Shown one piece after another: positions 18,494 through 29,932 of a stretch of DNA of 64,000 nt. A program made the position numbers and the translations under genes. Every line of letters starts with the position of its first letter. Position 1 is the stretch's first letter. Source of the DNA: Corynebacterium sp. Marseille-P3884 (lineage in GTDB: Bacteria; Actinomycetota; Actinomycetes; Mycobacteriales; Mycobacteriaceae). The stretch spans positions 62,001-126,000 of the forward strand of contig NZ_JAGKSD010000006.1 of the NCBI RefSeq assembly GCF_017942225.1. Reading direction: 5' to 3'. The notes under the pieces are model-generated. The model was given only the letters and a program-made list of their open reading frames with translations, did no database searches and was not told where the DNA came from.

Positions 18494-19201
18494 TTAAAGC
18501 TTGTAGAGCGCTTCTAGAGTCTCAATGGAACGGTTGCAAAGATCGTCATGGTCGTAAATGCCGCTGGTGCCCGCTCTACCTACAGCGACTGCTAGCTGCC
18601 CTCGATCTGTGTCTACGCCTGCATAACAGATATCGTCATCGAGGCCGATCGGACCGTAGGAATAAACACCGGGAATCAAATCTGACACTCCGGTTTCCAC
18701 AATCGCACCTTGCTCAACTGACATCTTGAGGTTTGCCGGGCCTCCGAGTATCACGTAGTGGAGATAGCTGGAGTCATCTCTGGCGCTCAAGAAACAGGAG
18801 TTGATGTCCTTAGTTTCTGACCGCTTACTCTCCCCCTCCGTCTCAAACCCGATGCGGGCAAACTCCTCGGGGGAGATTTCTTCGCAGGGGTTGAAAATGT
18901 TGCCTTTGACGTCGTCGTAGACGAAGTCGCCGAGGAGAACGTCGCCGCTTTCGAAGTGGAAGGCGGGCGGGTCGTCATCGGATGGGGTGGTTGGGTTCGG
19001 TGCGGTGGAAGAGCTGACGTCGGATTCAGCGGATGGGTGCTGGGTCTCGGCGGCAGCGGAGTTGAGAGCGGGTGCGGGATTCACCGTGAGGGATCCTCCC
19101 GACGAGCAGCCGGCCAGCACCGCTACCAACACAGCCCCCCAAGCGGCAAGGAATGCGCGGGCAGACGTAGTCCCCCAACTATGCGTCGTGCGCCGTGACA
19201 T
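18494..19201 (-). CDS. Lipoprotein, DUF3558-like, four conserved-spacing cysteines
   Basis: A 235-residue exported lipoprotein. The signal peptide ends in the lipobox LAGC with the acylated Cys at residue 32, followed by a Ser/Thr/Pro-rich linker to about residue 80. The globular part starts with FNPCEEISPEEFARIGF and contains three more cysteines (INSCF, DDICYAG, DDLCNRS), giving two likely disulfides, as in DUF3558 lipoproteins of actinobacteria. The ATG at 19201 is chosen because GGAGG lies eight bases before it; longer in-frame starts lack this. It is the first gene of a pair with the Gly/Ala-rich protein. A perfect palindrome lies about 105 bases upstream. Confidence 0.8.
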   Translation of the reverse strand: MSRRTTHSWGTTSARAFLAAWGAVLVAVLAGCSSGGSLTVNPAPALNSAAAETQHPSAESDVSSSTAPNPTTPSDDDPPAFHFESGDVLLGDFVYDDVKGNIFNPCEEISPEEFARIGFETEGESKRSETKDINSCFLSARDDSSYLHYVILGGPANLKMSVEQGAIVETGVSDLIPGVYSYGPIGLDDDICYAGVDTDRGQLAVAVGRAGTSGIYDHDDLCNRSIETLEALYKL

Positions 19202-19307
19202 TCCCATTTCCTCCGTCCCCCCAGTGCGGTGGATGTCGCCTGTGTTCGTAGTGGTGCTGGCCGACAGACACAAGGATTACATGAGTCAAGCAAAAATAAA
19301 ACGAAAC

Positions 19308-19329
19308 GATGTCTACTTCAGTAGACATC
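19308..19329. promoter_or_regulatory. Perfect 9-bp palindrome, candidate operator
   Basis: GATGTCTAC and GTAGACATC flank TTCA, upstream of the lipoprotein/Gly-rich gene pair and downstream of the rpoZ terminator. It is not followed by a T-run on either strand, so an operator is more likely than a terminator. The regulator is unknown. Confidence 0.4.
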
Positions 19330-19389
19330 GGGATCGGCGCGACCAAAACCGCACGTCAAAGGGATGCGAAGGAGGGGCGGAAGACAAGA

Positions 19390-19433
19390 AAAAGCGGGCT
19401 ACGGACCAAAAATTAGTCGCGTAGCCCGCTTTT
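19390..19433 (-). terminator. Intrinsic terminator of the rpoZ transcript
   Basis: Arms AAAAGCGGGCTACG (19390-19403) and CGTAGCCCGCTTTT (19420-19433) pair perfectly around a 16-base loop, 28 bases after the rpoZ stop. On the minus strand the stem is followed by TTTTTCTTGTCTT. The plus-strand side also ends in TTTT. Confidence 0.85.
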
Positions 19434-19460
19434 GCGGGGGTGAAAATGGGGGGGGAAGCC

Positions 19461-19772
19461 TTACTGGCCTTCCTCGTGCTCCAGGAGACCGTGCTCGATC
19501 TCGCGGAGGGCGATGGACAGCGGCTTCTCGCCCGGCTGCGGAGTGACCAGGGGGCCGATGAACTCGAACACGCCCTCGTCCTGCTCCTGGTAGTAGCTGT
19601 TGATCTGGCGGGCACGCTTGGCCGCGAAGATCACCAGGGCGTACTTGGAGGACACCTTGGTCAGCAGCTCGTCGATAGGCGGGGCCGTGATGCCTTCAGG
19701 CGTGTCGTACACCTGCTCGTTGACGTCGGCGGTCTCCGCCGAATTAGCAAGATCGTTGGTCACGTTGCTCAC
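19461..19772 (-). CDS. rpoZ: DNA-directed RNA polymerase subunit omega
   Basis: Omega promotes assembly of RNA polymerase by latching the beta' subunit. The 103-residue length fits actinobacteria. The hallmark segment [20 protein letters not shown] followed by [11 protein letters not shown] is intact (residues about 32-62). The rest is an acidic C-terminus ending [11 protein letters not shown]. It starts with GTG at 19772, six bases after the gmk stop, and ends at a strong terminator. That makes it the last gene of the mihF-gmk-rpoZ group. Confidence 0.95.
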   Translation of the reverse strand: MSNVTNDLANSAETADVNEQVYDTPEGITAPPIDELLTKVSSKYALVIFAAKRARQINSYYQEQDEGVFEFIGPLVTPQPGEKPLSIALREIEHGLLEHEEGQ

Positions 19773-19778
19773 TCACAC

Positions 19779-20369
19779 CTACTCGTTGTTTGGACGCTGG
19801 ACGCACAAGAGAATATCACTGATCCCCTGCACAGCCTCATCCAGATCGTTGTTGACAATGACATCATCGAATTCGTCCTGAGCGGCGAGCTCAGCACGGG
19901 CCGTTTGGAGACGACGCGCGATCACGTCTTCGGTTTCCGTCGCGCGACCGGTGAGACGCTCAACGAGCACCTCCCAGGATGGCGGGGCGAGGAAGACTGT
20001 GACGGCCTCCGGCATAATCTCCTTGATATTGCGGGCGCCGACTAGGTCGACCTCGACCAAGACCGGACGGCCGGCATCAAGGGCTTCCCGCACGGGTGCG
20101 GCGGGAGTGCCGGAACGCTGCAGGCCACCGTGAATGTCAGCCCATTCGAGCATCTCGCCCGCATCGATCCGCTCCTGGAAAGACGTCGGGGACACAAAGA
20201 AATAATCCTTGCCGTCCACTTCGCCCGGACGCGGGTCGCGCGTGGTCATGGAGACGGAGAAGTACAGGTCCTCCACTTCCTTGCGGAGGCGCTCGACCAC
20301 CGTCGACTTACCAACGGCGGAAGGGCCAGCCAAAACAACCAGCCGGCCCTTCCCATTCACGTTTGTCAC
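19779..20369 (-). CDS. gmk: Guanylate kinase
   Basis: This enzyme phosphorylates GMP to GDP with ATP. The 196-residue protein has the P-loop [17 protein letters not shown] near residue 12, the GMP-binding segment [20 protein letters not shown], and the [14 protein letters not shown] lid-adjacent motif. It begins with GTG at 20369, preceded by GGGGAA, three bases after the mihF stop. Close linkage with rpoZ is widely conserved in bacteria. Confidence 0.97.
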   Translation of the reverse strand: MTNVNGKGRLVVLAGPSAVGKSTVVERLRKEVEDLYFSVSMTTRDPRPGEVDGKDYFFVSPTSFQERIDAGEMLEWADIHGGLQRSGTPAAPVREALDAGRPVLVEVDLVGARNIKEIMPEAVTVFLAPPSWEVLVERLTGRATETEDVIARRLQTARAELAAQDEFDDVIVNNDLDEAVQGISDILLCVQRPNNE

Positions 20370-20372
20370 CGA

Positions 20373-20693
20373 TTATTCCCCGAAACCGAAGCGCTCGAGC
20401 AGAGCGCGACGCTGACGGTCGCCCAGGCCGCGCAGACGACGGGTCTGAGCGATCTCGAGCTCCTCCATGATCTCACGTGCCTTGACCTTGCCCACCTTCG
20501 GCAGAGCCTCGAGGAGAGCCGAGACCTTGGTCTTGCCGATGATCTCATCAGACTCAGCCTTTGCGAGAACCTCCTTGAGGTTCGTGTCGCCGCGCTTCAG
20601 GGATGCCTTCAGCTCAGCACGCTGCTTGCGTGCTTCCGCAGCCTTAGCGAGAGCTTCCTGGCGCTGTTCCGGGGTCAGTTCGGGAAGGGCCAC
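20373..20693 (-). CDS. mihF: Integration host factor, actinobacterial type (mIHF)
   Basis: This is an actinobacterial nucleoid-associated DNA-bending protein, unrelated in fold to enterobacterial IHF. The 106-residue protein contains the characteristic core LLEALPKVGKVKAREIMEEL (helix-two-turn-helix, about residues 60-80) and ends with RRLRGLGDRQRRALLERFGF. The GTG at 20693 (protein start VALPELTPEQR) is chosen over an ATG 12 bases upstream, because GGAGGAAC lies directly before it and mycobacterial mIHF starts at the same place. It lies between pyrF and gmk, as in relatives. Confidence 0.93.
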   Translation of the reverse strand: MALPELTPEQRQEALAKAAEARKQRAELKASLKRGDTNLKEVLAKAESDEIIGKTKVSALLEALPKVGKVKAREIMEELEIAQTRRLRGLGDRQRRALLERFGFGE

Positions 20694-20730
20694 TGGTTCC
20701 TCCAATGTGTTAGGGGTTAAGTTCTGATCC

Positions 20731-20760
20731 AGCTTATGAACCGATTCGACACTGTCGCAA
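20731..20760 (-). promoter_or_regulatory. Predicted mihF promoter
   Basis: On the minus strand TTGCGA (20760-20755) and TAAGCT (20736-20731) are separated by 18 bases, about 40 bases before the mihF start. The 220-base gap between pyrF and mihF supports a separate promoter here. Confidence 0.4.
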
Positions 20761-20916
20761 AAGAATTACACAGTTGCAACTCGTCGACGTGGGATAACTG
20801 TACCACTGAGCGGTTCTAGACACGATGTTTGACGTCTTGTTTTGCCACGTCATCGCATCGACGCCTATAACCTACCAGCAGTTTTCATCCCACCGAATTT
20901 GAGGGTCGGTTTAGCG

Positions 20917-21795
20917 CTACACTACCAGCGTTTTCGCCGCTTTGCGCAGCTCAGCGATACCAGGTCCAGAGGACAACACTGAGCGGGAGACATTCGGAAA
21001 GACGAGGTGAGCCTGGTCGCCAGCAATCCGGGCAACGTCCTCCATCGTCGCGCCCTGGGCACCGACGCCCGGCATGAGCACCGGAGCATTCAGCGCGTTG
21101 AGACGCGGCGGGTTCTTCACCGTTGCGCCCACAACAACACCAACGTGCCCGACGTGCCCGACGTTCCCGTCCGCGGAGCCAGACTCGCCGCTTTGCGCAC
21201 GCTTATCGACGTTATATCCAGCGCATTCGTCCACCATCTGCTGCGCCACGGACACACCGCTTTCGCTGAGCGTCTGCGACTGGAAGCCTTCTGCCTCCGG
21301 GTTGGAGTTGGCGGACATGACGAACACACCGCGTCCTTCCCGGCCAGCTAGTTCAATGGCCGGCGCGAGCGATCCCACCCCGAGGTACGGCGTGAGCGTG
21401 ACAGCATCACAGCACAGCGGGGAATTATCGTCGAGCCATGCCAAGGCGTACCCCTCCATGGTTGAACCGATATCGCCGCGCTTGGCGTCGGCCACGACGA
21501 GGGAGTCGCTCTCCCGCAATTGGGACAGCGTCTCCTCGAGGACGGCGATACCTGCAGAACCGAAGCGCTCGTAGAAGGCGACCTGCGGCTTGATCAGCGC
21601 GACGTGGCCGGCAAAGGCCTCCACGCAGCGCTGGGAGAACTCCCGCAGACCGTAGACGTCCGGGCTCAACCCCCACGCGTCGAGGAGCGCTTCATGGGGA
21701 TCGATGCCGACGCACAAGCGACCGTACCGCTCCCCTGCCTCGACGAGGCGATTACCGAAATTTCGCGGGGTGCTCTGCTTATCGTCGTGGCCCAT
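20917..21795 (-). CDS. pyrF: Orotidine 5'-phosphate decarboxylase (type 2)
   Basis: This enzyme decarboxylates OMP to UMP, the last step of de novo pyrimidine synthesis. The 292-residue length and VVADAKRGDIGSTMEGYA (catalytic Lys-Asp cluster near residue 100) identify the longer type 2 subfamily used by actinobacteria. Other motifs are LCVGIDPHEALLDAWG near the start and PVLMPGVGAQGATMEDV near the C-terminus. A Gly/His/Val-rich stretch (GNVGHVGHVGVVVGATV) lies near 225. The ATG follows the carB stop by three bases. It is the last gene of the pyr operon. Confidence 0.95.
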   Translation of the reverse strand: MGHDDKQSTPRNFGNRLVEAGERYGRLCVGIDPHEALLDAWGLSPDVYGLREFSQRCVEAFAGHVALIKPQVAFYERFGSAGIAVLEETLSQLRESDSLVVADAKRGDIGSTMEGYALAWLDDNSPLCCDAVTLTPYLGVGSLAPAIELAGREGRGVFVMSANSNPEAEGFQSQTLSESGVSVAQQMVDECAGYNVDKRAQSGESGSADGNVGHVGHVGVVVGATVKNPPRLNALNAPVLMPGVGAQGATMEDVARIAGDQAHLVFPNVSRSVLSSGPGIAELRKAAKTLVV

Positions 21796-21798
21796 TAT

Positions 21799-25161
<3,363 letters not shown>

Positions 25162-25176
25162 TAGTTCCCTTCCTGG

Positions 25177-26397
25177 TTATTTCTGCTCGGTGGCCGCGGT
25201 TGGGGTACCGGTCCCGTTCTTCTTCACCTTGTAGCTGTCCATGAGCTCCACAAACTGGTCAAAGAGCGGGTTTGCGTCGTGCGGGCCGGCGGCGGATTCT
25301 GGGTGGTACTGCACGGAGTACGCCATGCCGGACTCGAGTGCGACGCCCTCGACGACGCCATCGTTGAGGCAGGTGTGCGTGATTAGCGCCGGACCGAAAT
25401 CGGTGTCGAATGTCGTTCCTGCCGCGATCTTCTCGGAGGTGAAGCCTTCCGGCGCCTTCACTGCGAAGCCGTGGTTCTGGGAGGTGATGTCGATTTTCCC
25501 GCTGGTATGGTTCTTCACCGGGACATTCACACCGCGGTGGCCGAACTTCAGCTTGTAGGTGTCCAGTCCGAGCGCGCGACCCAGGATCTGGTTGCCGAAG
25601 CAGATACCGAACAGCGGCGTGCCGTCGGCGATGATGTCGCGGGTGACCGCCACCATGTCGTCGGCGGTCGCCGGGTCACCCGGGCCGTTGGAGATGAACA
25701 CGCCGTCGGGGTTGTGCTTCTTGACCTCCGCGTACGGCGTACCGGCCGGGACAACGATTGTCTCGATACCCCGCTGGGAGAAGTGTCCCGGCGTGGCCGT
25801 CTTGATGCCCATGTCGTAAGCGACGACGGTGTAGCGCTTGTCCCCCTTAGCCTCGATCACGTAGGGCTCGTCGGTGGACACGTCCGCGGACAGGTCCGCG
25901 CCCGACATCGCGGGCTGCTCTTTGACGAGAGCGACGAGCGCGTCGACGTCGCCGCGCGCCTGCTCGCCGGTGAAGATACCGGCGGCGATGGAACCGTAGT
26001 TGCGCAGGTGGCGGACGAGCGAGCGGGTATCCACCCCGTGGATGCCCACGATGCCCTGGCTGCTCATCTCATCCTCGAGGCTGCGCTCCGCGCGCCAGTT
26101 GCTGACCCTCTTGGACAGGTCGCGGATCACCAGTCCAGCAACCCAGATGCGGTTGTCATGGGACTCGTTGTCCTCGTCGTTCCACCCGGTGTTCCCGATC
26201 TGCGGGGCCGTAGCAACCACGATTTGGCGGTGGTAGGACGGATCCGTCATCGTCTCCTGGTAGCCGGTCATGGCAGTGGTGAAAACGGCCTCTCCGAACA
26301 CGGGCTCGGTGTCGGCGCCGGCCGCGCCGAAGGCGAAGCCCGAGAACGTGGTGCCGTCGGCCAGTACCAGCACGGCGGGGATGCGTTCAGTGCTCAT
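25177..26397 (-). CDS. carA: Carbamoyl-phosphate synthase small subunit
   Basis: This is the glutamine amidotransferase subunit that delivers ammonia to CarB. The 406-residue protein has the N-terminal CPSase small-chain domain (LADGTTFSGFAFGA, DPSYHRQIVVATAPQIGNTG) and a class I amidotransferase domain (about 205-390). The latter has the nucleophile segment LFGICFGNQILGRALG and the His/Glu pair in VQYHPESAAGPHD. The FGN variant at the nucleophile is normal for actinobacteria. It lies in the pyr operon between pyrC (78-base gap) and carB. Confidence 0.97.
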   Translation of the reverse strand: MSTERIPAVLVLADGTTFSGFAFGAAGADTEPVFGEAVFTTAMTGYQETMTDPSYHRQIVVATAPQIGNTGWNDEDNESHDNRIWVAGLVIRDLSKRVSNWRAERSLEDEMSSQGIVGIHGVDTRSLVRHLRNYGSIAAGIFTGEQARGDVDALVALVKEQPAMSGADLSADVSTDEPYVIEAKGDKRYTVVAYDMGIKTATPGHFSQRGIETIVVPAGTPYAEVKKHNPDGVFISNGPGDPATADDMVAVTRDIIADGTPLFGICFGNQILGRALGLDTYKLKFGHRGVNVPVKNHTSGKIDITSQNHGFAVKAPEGFTSEKIAAGTTFDTDFGPALITHTCLNDGVVEGVALESGMAYSVQYHPESAAGPHDANPLFDQFVELMDSYKVKKNGTGTPTAATEQK

Positions 26398-26475
26398 GTG
26401 TGTTTCCTTCTTCGTTTCGCTCTATTCACGCTGCTTCTGCGCCTCTCCCCCATGCGGGAGCGGTGCTCGTGCTGG

Positions 26476-27810
26476 TCAGTCTGTGTCTGTGTTTTTGTCG
26501 GAGTCGATGTTGCTGTCGGCTCCGCTTCCAGCCTCGGCGAGGAGGAAGGTCTGTTCACCGCGGAGCCAGGTGCCCACCACGCGCGCCGCGAATTCCGCGC
26601 CCTCGTACGGTGTGTTGCCTGACTTCGACGCCATCTCGTCGCCGAGGGCGGTCCACCCGGCGTCTGGGTCGACGAGGGTAAGGTTGGCCGGCTCGCCCAC
26701 CTCGATCGGGCGGCCCTGGTCGGCGAGACGGAGGATCTCCGCCGGGCGCTCGCTCATGACCTTGGCCACGAAGCGCCAGTCAGCCAGGCCCGATTCGACG
26801 AAGACCTGCGCGATGATCGCGAGTGAGGTTTCCAGGCCGATCATGCCGGGCTTGGCGTTTTCAAATTCCACGCACTTATCTTCAGAGCCGTGCGGGGCGT
26901 GGTCGGTGGCGACGACGTCGATGGTGCCGTCGAGCAGCGCGTCGCGCAGAGCGATCGTGTCGCGGTCCTCACGCAACGGCGGGTTGACCCGGTAGACACC
27001 GTCGTAGCTCTCCAGCTTCGCGTCGGTGAGCAGAAGATGGTGCGGGGTCACTTCGGCGGAGACGTCGATGCCCTGCTCCTTCGCCCAACGCAACAGGGAG
27101 ACGGTGCCCTCGGTGGATGCGTGGCAGAGGTGGTAGCGACCGCCATAATCACGGGTCATGATGAGGTCGCGCGCCACGACGGATTCTTCGGCGACACGCG
27201 GCCAGCCGCGCAGGCCGAGTCGTGCGGCGTTCTCGCCCTCGTGGGCGACGGAGCCGTCGGTCATGCGGTGGTCTTCAGCATGCTGTGCCAGCACCACGTC
27301 GTAGGCCTTCGCGTACTCGATGGCGCGGCGCATCAGCTGTGGATCGTTCACGCACTTGCCGTCGTCGGAGAACATCTTGACGTGCCCGCGGGACATCAGG
27401 CCGATCTCGGTGAGCGATTCACCCTTGAGCCCCTTGGTGATGGAGCCGACCGGGTAGACATCGCACTTGCCGTAGGCCTGGCCTTTGTCCCACACAGCGT
27501 CGGCGAGGAAAGGCTGGTCGATCACCGGCTGGGTATTCGCCATTGTGAACACGGCGGTGAACCCGCCCGCAGCGGCGGCGTCGGAGCCGGTGGCGATGGT
27601 CTCGGTGTCTTCGCGGCCGGGTTCACGCAGGTGGACGTGCATGTCAACGAGGCCGGGGAGCAACACCTTGCCGCCGCAATCCATGACTTCGTCGGCGTCG
27701 TCGAAGGGGTTCTCGCCGATGGAATCGATCACGCCGTCGGCGACGTCGATGAGAATGTTGGTTTCGTCTTCGCCGTAGGGGCGGACGTTATTCAATGCGA
27801 GTGTCGTCAC
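26476..27810 (-). CDS. pyrC: Dihydroorotase
   Basis: This zinc amidohydrolase cyclises carbamoyl aspartate to dihydroorotate. The 444-residue protein contains [10 protein letters not shown] (metal His pair), the lysine-bearing region after [29 protein letters not shown] and [11 protein letters not shown] (catalytic Asp), all as in the class I dihydroorotase family. The GTG at 27810 (start [13 protein letters not shown]) is chosen because AAGGAG precedes it and the start lies just after the pyrB stop. An upstream in-frame start would run into pyrB. It ends with a short Asp-rich tail. Confidence 0.95.
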   Translation of the reverse strand: MTTLALNNVRPYGEDETNILIDVADGVIDSIGENPFDDADEVMDCGGKVLLPGLVDMHVHLREPGREDTETIATGSDAAAAGGFTAVFTMANTQPVIDQPFLADAVWDKGQAYGKCDVYPVGSITKGLKGESLTEIGLMSRGHVKMFSDDGKCVNDPQLMRRAIEYAKAYDVVLAQHAEDHRMTDGSVAHEGENAARLGLRGWPRVAEESVVARDLIMTRDYGGRYHLCHASTEGTVSLLRWAKEQGIDVSAEVTPHHLLLTDAKLESYDGVYRVNPPLREDRDTIALRDALLDGTIDVVATDHAPHGSEDKCVEFENAKPGMIGLETSLAIIAQVFVESGLADWRFVAKVMSERPAEILRLADQGRPIEVGEPANLTLVDPDAGWTALGDEMASKSGNTPYEGAEFAARVVGTWLRGEQTFLLAEAGSGADSNIDSDKNTDTD

Positions 27811-27814
27811 TTCC

Positions 27815-28777
27815 CTACTCCTTTCCTTCCAGCGTGTCTGCTCCGCTCGCCAGCAGCGTGAACAAGACCGCCATGCGGGTGTACACACCGTTGGTGACCT
27901 GGTCGAGGACCACAGTGTTATCGCGGTCGGCGACGTCGAAGTTGATTTCCATGCCGCGCAGCATCGGGCCCGGGTGCATGATCAGGGTGCCGTCGCCGAG
28001 CATGTCCGCGCGGTCCTTGCTCAACCCGTACAGGGTCGCGTATTCGCGGTGCGACGGGAAGAACCCGCCGTTCATGCGCTCAGCTTGGACGCGCAGCATC
28101 ATGACTGCGGCGATCGGCGCTTCCTTTTCGCTGCGGGCGTTTTCCAGCGCAGCATCGAAGTCGTACTCGACCGAGCACGGCCAGTGCTCCACACCAGTCG
28201 GCAGCAGTGTCGGCGGAGCGACTAACACGACGTCCGCACCGAGTGCGTGGAGCAAGTCCACGTTGGAGCGGGCCACGCGGGAGTGAAGGATATCGCCGAC
28301 GATGAGCACCTTCTTTCCGGCAACGTCGCCGATGTGCTGGCGCATCGTCACAGCGTCGAGAAGCGCTTGCGTCGGGTGCTGGTGCGAGCCGTCGCCCGCA
28401 TTGATGATGGCAGCGCCGGGCACCCACTCGCGGAGCAGGTTCGGTGCGCCGGAGGACGGGTGTCGCATGATGATCGCGTCCGCGCCCACGGAGCGCAGCG
28501 TGCTGGCGGTGTCCTTGAGGGATTCGCCCTTTTTGACACTGGAGCCCGAGGCGGAAACGTTGATGACGTCAGCGCTCATCCACTTGCCCGCTGTCTCAAA
28601 CGATGAGCGCGTGCGGGTCGAATTCTCGTAGAACAGCGTGAAGACGGTCCTGCCGCGCAGAGTGGGCAGCTTCTTCATCTCGCGTCCGTCGAGTGCCTCG
28701 CGGAAACGGTCGGCTTCGTCCATCAAGCCGACGATCTCATCGCGGCTCAGATCCGCGATGCTGATGAGGTGCCTCAT
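27815..28777 (-). CDS. pyrB: Aspartate carbamoyltransferase catalytic subunit
   Basis: This enzyme joins carbamoyl phosphate to aspartate, the committed step of pyrimidine synthesis. The 320-residue protein shows [15 protein letters not shown] (carbamoyl-phosphate binding), [13 protein letters not shown] and [12 protein letters not shown]. No pyrI regulatory-chain gene is adjacent, as is usual outside enterobacteria. The ATG overlaps the pyrR stop by four bases (ATGA) and has GGAGG upstream. Confidence 0.97.
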   Translation of the reverse strand: MRHLISIADLSRDEIVGLMDEADRFREALDGREMKKLPTLRGRTVFTLFYENSTRTRSSFETAGKWMSADVINVSASGSSVKKGESLKDTASTLRSVGADAIIMRHPSSGAPNLLREWVPGAAIINAGDGSHQHPTQALLDAVTMRQHIGDVAGKKVLIVGDILHSRVARSNVDLLHALGADVVLVAPPTLLPTGVEHWPCSVEYDFDAALENARSEKEAPIAAVMMLRVQAERMNGGFFPSHREYATLYGLSKDRADMLGDGTLIMHPGPMLRGMEINFDVADRDNTVVLDQVTNGVYTRMAVLFTLLASGADTLEGKE

Positions 28778-29328
28778 TCTTCGACCTCCTCTTTGACCAG
28801 GAGGACGGCATCGGCGTCATCGAGCGGGGTGAGCGTCACGCGGACGTCCTCCGTGATCGCCGTCGGGATATTCTTGCCCACATAATCCGCGCGGATCGGA
28901 AGCGCGCGGTGGCCACGGTCGACTAGGACCGCGAGCTGGATCGCTTCCGGGCGGCCGATATCGCTCAGCGAATCGAGCGCGGCGCGAATGGTTCGTCCCG
29001 AAAACAGCACGTCGTCGACGAGAACGATCGTCGCTCCGTTGATGTTGCCCGGGATATCGGTCGGGGCCAAGGCGCGGTGCGGGCGGCCGCGGAGGTCATC
29101 GCGGTAGAGCGTCACATCGAGGCTGCCGACGGGAACGCTCACCCCCGAGAATTCCTCAATCGCTGCTGCGATGCGCTGGGCCAAGGGCACTCCGCCAGAG
29201 GGAATGCCCAAAATGATCAGTGGTGGAGCACCGTCGGAATCGAGTGCAGTTCTCTCGATAATCTGGTGCGCGATGCGTGCAATCGTGCGCGAGACGTCAC
29301 TAGCGTCAAGCAACTCTGTGGCACTCAT
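28774..29328 (-). CDS. pyrR: PyrR bifunctional regulator / uracil phosphoribosyltransferase
   Basis: PyrR binds pyr mRNA in response to uridine nucleotides and has weak uracil phosphoribosyltransferase activity. The 184-residue protein contains the PRPP-binding signature [20 protein letters not shown] near residue 105 and [13 protein letters not shown] near 45. The ATG at 29328 has a strong AAGGAGG four bases upstream; a longer frame to 29418 is not needed. It is the first gene of the pyr operon. The leader upstream is short (about 110 bases to the divergent gene), and I could not identify a clear antiterminator/terminator pair in it. Confidence 0.93.
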   Translation of the reverse strand: MSATELLDASDVSRTIARIAHQIIERTALDSDGAPPLIILGIPSGGVPLAQRIAAAIEEFSGVSVPVGSLDVTLYRDDLRGRPHRALAPTDIPGNINGATIVLVDDVLFSGRTIRAALDSLSDIGRPEAIQLAVLVDRGHRALPIRADYVGKNIPTAITEDVRVTLTPLDDADAVLLVKEEVEE

Positions 29329-29439
29329 CGAACCTCCTTCCCCGCCTCTCTGTGCGGAATTTAAAGGATGCTTCTTTTGAGCCTGCCTATGCTTGGTAGA
29401 CGTTTGCAAGAGTAGCACTCCACCGCCCGCATTTTTCGA

Positions 29440-29616
29440 ATGAACAGGTCACCAGCTTTGTCGCTCACCGCAACACACACCATCGATGCACCGCTTGCCG
29501 ACGTCTGGCGTTGGCACACCATGCCCGGCGCCGTGCACCGTCTGACTCCGCCGTTTTTGCCGATGATGGAGTGCCTTAGGTTTTTAGGTCCGGGTGACTT
29601 GAGTGTTGTCCATTGA
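29440..29616 (+). pseudogene. 5' fragment of TIGR01777-type epimerase gene, cut by IS insertion
   Basis: Forty-two codons ([20 protein letters not shown] onward) encode the first strand and helix of an SRPBCC-type N-terminal domain, ending TPPFLPM at the insertion point. The frame then runs 16 codons into the insertion sequence and stops at 29614-29616. Removing the IS and one copy of the ATGA duplication joins PPFLPM to TVVSGADSLKDG of the fragment at 30815 without any frame change. The true start codon is uncertain, because no clear ribosome-binding site precedes the ATG at 29440; a TTG at 29458 is also possible. Confidence 0.85.
29563..29566. repeat. Target-site duplication, left copy (ATGA)
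   Basis: ATGA directly abuts the left end of the insertion sequence and is repeated at 30815-30818 beyond the right end. Deleting one copy restores the interrupted reading frame. Confidence 0.8.
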
Positions 29617-29647
29617 TGCCCTGCCTGTGGGTGGGGAGAATGGATGA

Positions 29648-29932
29648 ATGGTGAAGAAGTTCAGTAAACACACCCCTGAGCAGATTGTTCGCAAGCTGGA
29701 TAAGGCTCGAGAACTCAGAGAATCAGGATCGACCACGGCTCAAATCCTCACCGCGCTGGGGATCAGCGAAGCCACGCTGAACAGGTGGCAGGCAACCTAT
29801 GGGGCGATGACCAAGAGCGAAGCTAAAGAGCTCCAGCGATTGCGCGAGGAAAACACGCGCCTCAAACGTCTCCTTGGGCAGGCAGAGCTGGAAAAGGCGG
29901 CGTGGAAAGAATTATCGGAGGGAAACTTCTAA
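29648..29932 (+). CDS. IS3-family transposase OrfA
   Basis: A 94-residue DNA-binding protein. A helix-turn-helix (transposase_8 type: TPEQIVRKLDKARELRESG, then ILTALGISEATLNRWQ) covers residues 9-51. It is followed by a leucine-zipper-like coiled coil (LQRLREENTRLKRLLGQAEL) for multimerisation, ending KELSEGNF. In this family OrfA binds the terminal repeats. The final codons contain the slippery heptamer GGGAAAC in the correct register for a -1 shift into orfB, so an OrfAB fusion is the expected transposase. Confidence 0.9.
   Translation: MVKKFSKHTPEQIVRKLDKARELRESGSTTAQILTALGISEATLNRWQATYGAMTKSEAKELQRLREENTRLKRLLGQAELEKAAWKELSEGNF

Noticed and set aside
25547..25800. CarA nucleophile motif GICFGNQ instead of the common GICLGHQ
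   Set aside because: The same variant is usual in actinobacterial CarA, and the Cys, His and Glu triad is intact.
29329..29439. PyrR-type attenuator in the pyr leader
   Set aside because: No convincing terminator/antiterminator pair or T-run could be identified in the short leader, although PyrR itself is present.
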